A DNA stretch of 64,000 nt, taken from contig CALVKK010000001.1 of assembly GCA_944332645.1 (NCBI GenBank), positions 45,344-109,343 on the forward strand, in the 5' to 3' direction. Made by a program: the position numbers and the translations under genes. Each line of letters begins with the position of its first letter. The stretch's first letter is position 1. Of the stretch, positions 60,595 through 64,000 are shown in pieces. Under the pieces are notes generated by a model that worked only from the letters and a program-made list of their open reading frames with translations, ran no database searches and was not told where the DNA came from. The stretch comes from an uncultured Bacilli bacterium (GTDB taxonomy: Bacteria; Bacillota_I; Bacilli_A; RF39; UBA660).

Positions 60595-61206
60595 TTATTC
60601 GGAATGACTTGTAATATTTTTTCTTTCTTCCAAAGCTAGTTCTAAAGTTAAAGCATCTACATAATCCATATCAGCTCCGATTGGTACCCCATGAGCAATT
60701 TTAGAAATTGTTATATCTTTATCTTCTAAAATTTTAGAAATATATAACGCTGTCGTTTCTCCTTCTACACTTGGTCTAACTGCAATAATAATTTCATTTA
60801 TATCACTATTGTTAATTCTATCTAACAAACTATTTATATTGATATCCTCAGGATTAATATTATCTAACGGTGAAATTAAACCATCCAATACATGATATAA
60901 TCCATGATAAGAACCGATTTTTTCAAATTGAAAAACATTTTTTGGTTCTTCCACCACACATATAACTTTTTGATCTCTACTTTCATCTTTACATATAGGA
61001 CAAACATCATCTTGTGACAAGTTATTACATTTTTTGCATCTTTTGATGTTTTTCTTTAAATCTGTTAACGATTTAGCAAAAATATCAATAACCTCTTGGT
61101 CTAACTGTAAACTATATAAGGCCATTCTCTCGGCCGATTTTTCGCCGATACCTGGAAATTTTTTATAAAATTCAATTAAATTATTTATTGTTTCCGGATA
61201 TAACAT
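60595..61206 (-). CDS. recR: Recombination protein RecR
   Basis: 203 residues. HhH start YKKFPGIGEKSAERMALYSL, zinc finger CKKCNNLSQDDVCPIC (about 58-73), Toprim VICVVEEPKNVFQFE and the GVPIGADMDYVD Walker-like end. Works with RecO and RecF to load RecA. Start overlaps ybaB stop (TAATG). Confidence 0.96.
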   Translation of the reverse strand: MLYPETINNLIEFYKKFPGIGEKSAERMALYSLQLDQEVIDIFAKSLTDLKKNIKRCKKCNNLSQDDVCPICKDESRDQKVICVVEEPKNVFQFEKIGSYHGLYHVLDGLISPLDNINPEDININSLLDRINNSDINEIIIAVRPSVEGETTALYISKILEDKDITISKIAHGVPIGADMDYVDALTLELALEERKNITSHSE

Positions 61207-61502
61207 TAAAATAACCCCGGCATCCCTTGTGTATATTTTCCCATTTTCTGTTCTGTTTCAGCGTCAATTTTATCCATCAATTCGTTTAAAGTAACCAAAA
61301 TTAAGTCTTCAGCCACTTCGATTTCATCTTTACCGATTTCTTCTATATCGATTTTAATTGATTCGATTTTTTTATTTCCTTTGGCCTTAATGGTTACAAA
61401 TGATTTAGTACTTTCAAAGACTGTTTCATCTATTTCCCTTTTTGCCTCCATCATATCCTTTTGTAATTTTTGGGCTTGTTTCATCATTGCTTGAATATTC
61501 AT
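61206..61502 (-). CDS. YbaB/EbfC nucleoid-associated protein
   Basis: 98 residues, full length: MKQAQKLQKDMMEAKREIDE coiled start, then TIKAKGNKKIESIKIDIEEI and KYTQGMPGLF end. Tweezer-like dimer that binds DNA. Always between dnaX and recR in Bacilli. Confidence 0.93.
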   Translation of the reverse strand: MNIQAMMKQAQKLQKDMMEAKREIDETVFESTKSFVTIKAKGNKKIESIKIDIEEIGKDEIEVAEDLILVTLNELMDKIDAETEQKMGKYTQGMPGLF

Positions 61503-61514
61503 ATTTCTTCCTCC

Positions 61515-63182
61515 TTAGTTATATTCTACTATTTCACCAAATAAAGATTGCATTGCATCTCTATTTTTCTCATTTATTTTTTCTAAAATTTCCTCTAAAG
61601 TTGTTTGCTCTGGTTGATACTCAAATACTTGTTTTTTATTGTTAAAGTTTTCTTTAATAATATTCCAATTGTTCAAATCAACAGCAGCTATTTTGTATTG
61701 TTTATCAAATATTAAATTCAACATTTTTTCGATATTATTAATATTTTCATTAAATAGGTTGGTTAAATGCTCAGTTGGATAAGAAAAGATAATGTAATCT
61801 GATCCAACAGCTTTTAATTCGCCGTCTAAAACCATACTAGCATATGTGTTGTACTTTTCATCCATAACGTAATCATTAACCTTTTTTAATGTCTTTTTCA
61901 ATTCAATAGTATCCTTTTTTGAAAATTGTGAAAGTGTATTATTAATTCTTATTTGCACAAATTTATTTATTTCAGCTAGTATTTCATCTGGATAACTTTT
62001 ATTTGAAGATTTTATTGTATCTGTTTTTGAATGATTTTCTTCATTAACGACTGTTAAATTTTCCTTACTTACCTCATTAACTGTTGTTTCATTAAAAACA
62101 TCATTAATAATTGGTTTTATTCCGTTATCATTAGCTATTTTAATAAAAGCTAATTCTAAGATCATTTTAGGATTAGAAAATTTTTTCATATCTAATAAAG
62201 ATTCATTCATTATATTAATATATTTTAATACTTTATCGACACTAACATGATTATTTATTTCCCGGTAAATATTTTTTTCATCACTCTTCCCATTGACAGC
62301 ATTGGCCAATAACATATTTCTAAGAAAAAATATAATATCTTCAGTTATTTTTACAATACTTTTTCCACAGTTATTATATTCGTTAATTTTTTTTATACTA
62401 TCAGCTAAATTGTTTGAAGCAATATCTTCAACCAAAGATTTAATTTCTTTTTGGGAAATAGTTCCATTAACATCATGAACATCTAAAATAGTTATTTTAT
62501 CTTTTGTATAAGCAGCCACTTGATCTAATATGCTAATTGAATCACGCAAACTGCCATCACCTAATCGAGCAATTTCCGTAACTGCCTCTTCTTCAATATC
62601 TATTTTTTCCAAGTCACAAATATCAAGTAATTTTTTTATAATATCATTTTCGCTTATTTTTTTAAAATCAAATCTTTGACATCTAGATAAGATAGTTACA
62701 GGAACTTTATGTGGATCTGTAGTTGCCAAAATAAATATTGCATGTTTTGGCGGTTCTTCTAATGTTTTTAGAAGAGCATTAAACGCACCAGTTGTCAACA
62801 TATGTACTTCATCAATAATATATATTTTATATCTTCCAAGGCTAGGAACTAAATTAACTTTATTGTTTATTTCACGAATTTCTTCAACACCATTGTTAGA
62901 AGCCGCATCCATTTCAATTATATCCAAGTCTTGTTCATTACTTTGTGTACAATAAACACACTTATTACATGGCATTCCCTTTCCATTGTTTTCACAATTA
63001 GCTATTCTTGCAAATATTTTAGCGATAGACGTTTTCCCACATCCACGAGGTCCAGAAAATAAATATGCATGACTTATTTTATTGTTAATAATAGCATTCT
63101 TTAAAGTTTTGACAACGACATCTTGACCAACGACATCGTCAAATGTTTTTGGTCGATATTTTCTATACAAAGCCTGATACAT
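61515..63182 (-). CDS. dnaX: DNA polymerase III gamma/tau subunit
   Basis: 555 residues. Clamp-loader ATPase: YQALYRKYRPKTFDDVVGQD, Walker A FSGPRGCGKTSIAKI, zinc CENNGKGMPCNKCVYC, DEVHMLTTGAFNALLKTLEE and SRCQRFDF. C-terminal tau-like tail (about 380-555) is low-similarity. The start at 63182 (MYQALY) follows GAGGTGAATGAT. No obvious frameshift site was looked for in depth. Confidence 0.96.
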   Translation of the reverse strand: MYQALYRKYRPKTFDDVVGQDVVVKTLKNAIINNKISHAYLFSGPRGCGKTSIAKIFARIANCENNGKGMPCNKCVYCTQSNEQDLDIIEMDAASNNGVEEIREINNKVNLVPSLGRYKIYIIDEVHMLTTGAFNALLKTLEEPPKHAIFILATTDPHKVPVTILSRCQRFDFKKISENDIIKKLLDICDLEKIDIEEEAVTEIARLGDGSLRDSISILDQVAAYTKDKITILDVHDVNGTISQKEIKSLVEDIASNNLADSIKKINEYNNCGKSIVKITEDIIFFLRNMLLANAVNGKSDEKNIYREINNHVSVDKVLKYINIMNESLLDMKKFSNPKMILELAFIKIANDNGIKPIINDVFNETTVNEVSKENLTVVNEENHSKTDTIKSSNKSYPDEILAEINKFVQIRINNTLSQFSKKDTIELKKTLKKVNDYVMDEKYNTYASMVLDGELKAVGSDYIIFSYPTEHLTNLFNENINNIEKMLNLIFDKQYKIAAVDLNNWNIIKENFNNKKQVFEYQPEQTTLEEILEKINEKNRDAMQSLFGEIVEYN

Positions 63183-63229
63183 ATCATTCACCTCTCAACC
63201 ATTTAATTATAACACTTTTATTGGTATTA

Positions 63230-63679
63230 TTAAAAATTTTCTTTTCTTTTTTTGTTAAAGAATTCAGTAATTATTTTTTTACATTTTTCTTCTAAAATGC
63301 CATTTTTAATTTCTATATTATATTTATTTAACAAACTATCAACGCTTTCAACTGATCCAAAATTATCGTTTTTTGTTCCATAAACAATTTTTTTTATTCT
63401 CGATTGAATGATAGCGCCACAGCACATCATACATGGCTCGACTGTGACATATAGTGTACAATCTAAAAGACGCCAATTTTTCATTTTCTTACATGCTTTA
63501 ATAATTGCTAATATCTCAGCATGTTGAATTGCTACCTGACTCTTTTCTTTTCTATTATAAGCACGAGCGATAATTTTATCATTTCTAACTATTATAGCAC
63601 CGATTGGAACTTCTTTTTTTTTATATGCTTTTTTAGCTTCTTTTAAAGCTTCAATCATATATTTTTCATCTTTATTCAT
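63230..63679 (-). CDS. tadA: tRNA-specific adenosine deaminase
   Basis: 149 residues. Makes inosine at A34 of tRNA-Arg. Zinc site HAEILAI and PCMMCCGAIIQSRI; catalytic Glu in HAE. Ends KKIITEFFNKKRKENF. Neighbour of dnaX as in Bacillus. The extra Cys (CMMCC) does not affect the zinc triad. Confidence 0.95.
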   Translation of the reverse strand: MNKDEKYMIEALKEAKKAYKKKEVPIGAIIVRNDKIIARAYNRKEKSQVAIQHAEILAIIKACKKMKNWRLLDCTLYVTVEPCMMCCGAIIQSRIKKIVYGTKNDNFGSVESVDSLLNKYNIEIKNGILEEKCKKIITEFFNKKRKENF

Positions 63680-63700
63680 TATTCATCACCTATAAAAAAA

Positions 63701-63771
63701 GCACACACATTTAGAGGTTCGTATGGCTGCTGTTTTCCAACTCTGACCAAATTTAAACATAAATGTTGTGC
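63701..63771 (-). ncRNA. ffs: Signal recognition particle RNA (small, 4.5S-like)
   Basis: Minus-strand RNA with the SRP54-binding core GGTCAG-AGTT-GGAA-AAC-AGCAGCCA: symmetric loop plus GGAA tetraloop. Closing helix GCACAACATTTA / TAAATGTGTGTGC with one bulge, then a T run. About 71 nt, the small bacterial form without Alu domain. Encoded next to tadA, as scr is in Bacillus. Confidence 0.93.
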
Positions 63772-63777
63772 ATTTTT

Positions 63778-63806
63778 AATATACAATATTTTAAAAAATA
63801 AATCAA
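63778..63806 (-). promoter_or_regulatory. Promoter of the SRP RNA
   Basis: TTGATT (63801-63806), 17-bp spacer, TATATT (63778-63783) on the minus strand, ending seven bases before the mature 5' end. Confidence 0.8.
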
Positions 63807-63839
63807 TTAAATTACTGTAAAATGAAATATAGTTTTTCA

Positions 63840-63991
63840 TGTTTCACGTGGAACATTGTTATTTTTATGTTTCACGTGGAACATTGTTGTTTTATATTTC
63901 ACGTGGAACATTGTTGTTTTATGTTTCACGTGGAACATTGTTGTTTTATGTTTCACGTGGAACATTGTTGTTTTATGTTTCACGTGGAACA
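63840..63991. repeat. Tandem parS array (ParB/Spo0J binding sites)
   Basis: TGTTTCACGTGGAACA, the reverse complement of the Bacillus parS consensus class (TGTTNCACGTGAAACA), starts at 63840, 63868, 63895 (one change: TATTTCAC), 63922, 63949 and 63976. Spacing is 28 then 27, 27, 27, 27. Linkers are ttgttgtttta-like. The last linker runs to the window edge, so the array may continue. The remaining 321-bp stretch after tadA holds only the SRP RNA and this array. Confidence 0.95.
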
Positions 63992-64000
63992 TTGTTGTTT

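Noticed and set aside
63840..63991. CRISPR array
   Set aside because: The whole 27-bp unit, including the linkers, is repeated, so there are no unique spacers. The 16-bp core is a parS palindrome.

Overview
The window is AT-rich DNA of an endospore-forming Bacillota. Its gene order is Bacillus-like (dnaX-ybaB-recR-bofA-holB-ricT-trmN-rsmI-pth-mfd-spoVT, then tatD-rsmA, and spoIID-spoIIQ-spoIIID-mbl). It carries spoIIQ, spoIID, spoIIID, spoVT, bofA and a cotJC coat gene. The likely placement is the low-GC gut lineages of class Bacilli (Erysipelotrichia and relatives); that placement is inference. TGA is used as a stop codon.

Positions 1-36462 are prophage DNA. The first 297 bases repeat the 3' end of the phage integrase gene (36166-36462), so the phage unit is 36,165 bp. 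The left edge is an intact attP (integrase end, core, lysin side), not the attL expected of a single lysogen. The right edge is attR inside a decapitated cotJC gene. This points to a tandem prophage, or to excised circular phage joined to the integrated copy during assembly. Nearly all phage genes lie on the minus strand. Read from high to low coordinates they are: replication and recombination (DnaD-like initiator, Sak4-like ATPase, PD-(D/E)XK nuclease, SSB, NinB-like protein, DUF1064, orphan methyltransferase); small accessory genes; an RNA cassette (RNA ligase, late regulator, Ro60/TROVE-like protein, two structured ncRNAs, tRNA-Gln); packaging (HNH, TerS, TerL); portal, scaffold and capsid; connectors; two ejection-type proteins; tail proteins; GAF-like protein, holin and CHAP-LysM lysin. 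The absence of tape-measure, tube and sheath genes suggests a short-tailed (podovirus-like) virion. The plus-strand lysogeny block (32.2-36.4 kb) has a DUF2188 gene, a CI/LexA-type repressor behind a divergent operator region, a membrane protein, a lipoprotein and a large serine recombinase.

The strongest system-level signal is at 19.95-22.9 kb. A Ro60/TROVE-like (DUF2828-type) vWA protein is followed directly by an RNA with its own promoter and terminator. That RNA holds a tRNA mimic (good D, anticodon and T arms, broken acceptor stem, no CCA) clamped by an outer 9-bp stem. This is the architecture of bacterial Y RNAs (YrlA type). A second structured RNA, a tRNA-Gln and an Rnl2-like RNA ligase lie beside it. 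Together they look like a phage-borne RNA-repair or RNA-surveillance module.

Positions 36.9-64.0 kb are host chromosome: ddl, a NUDIX hydrolase, a small XRE regulator, mbl and the sporulation cluster, rpiB, rpmE, an SGNH hydrolase, murA, fba, an MntP-like transporter, ung, an alanine/Na+ symporter, rsmA, tatD, spoVT, mfd and the origin-proximal dnaX/recR group. The window ends with the SRP RNA gene and a tandem array of at least six ParB-binding parS sites at 27-28 bp spacing. Such a dense array is unusual and marks this end as close to oriC.
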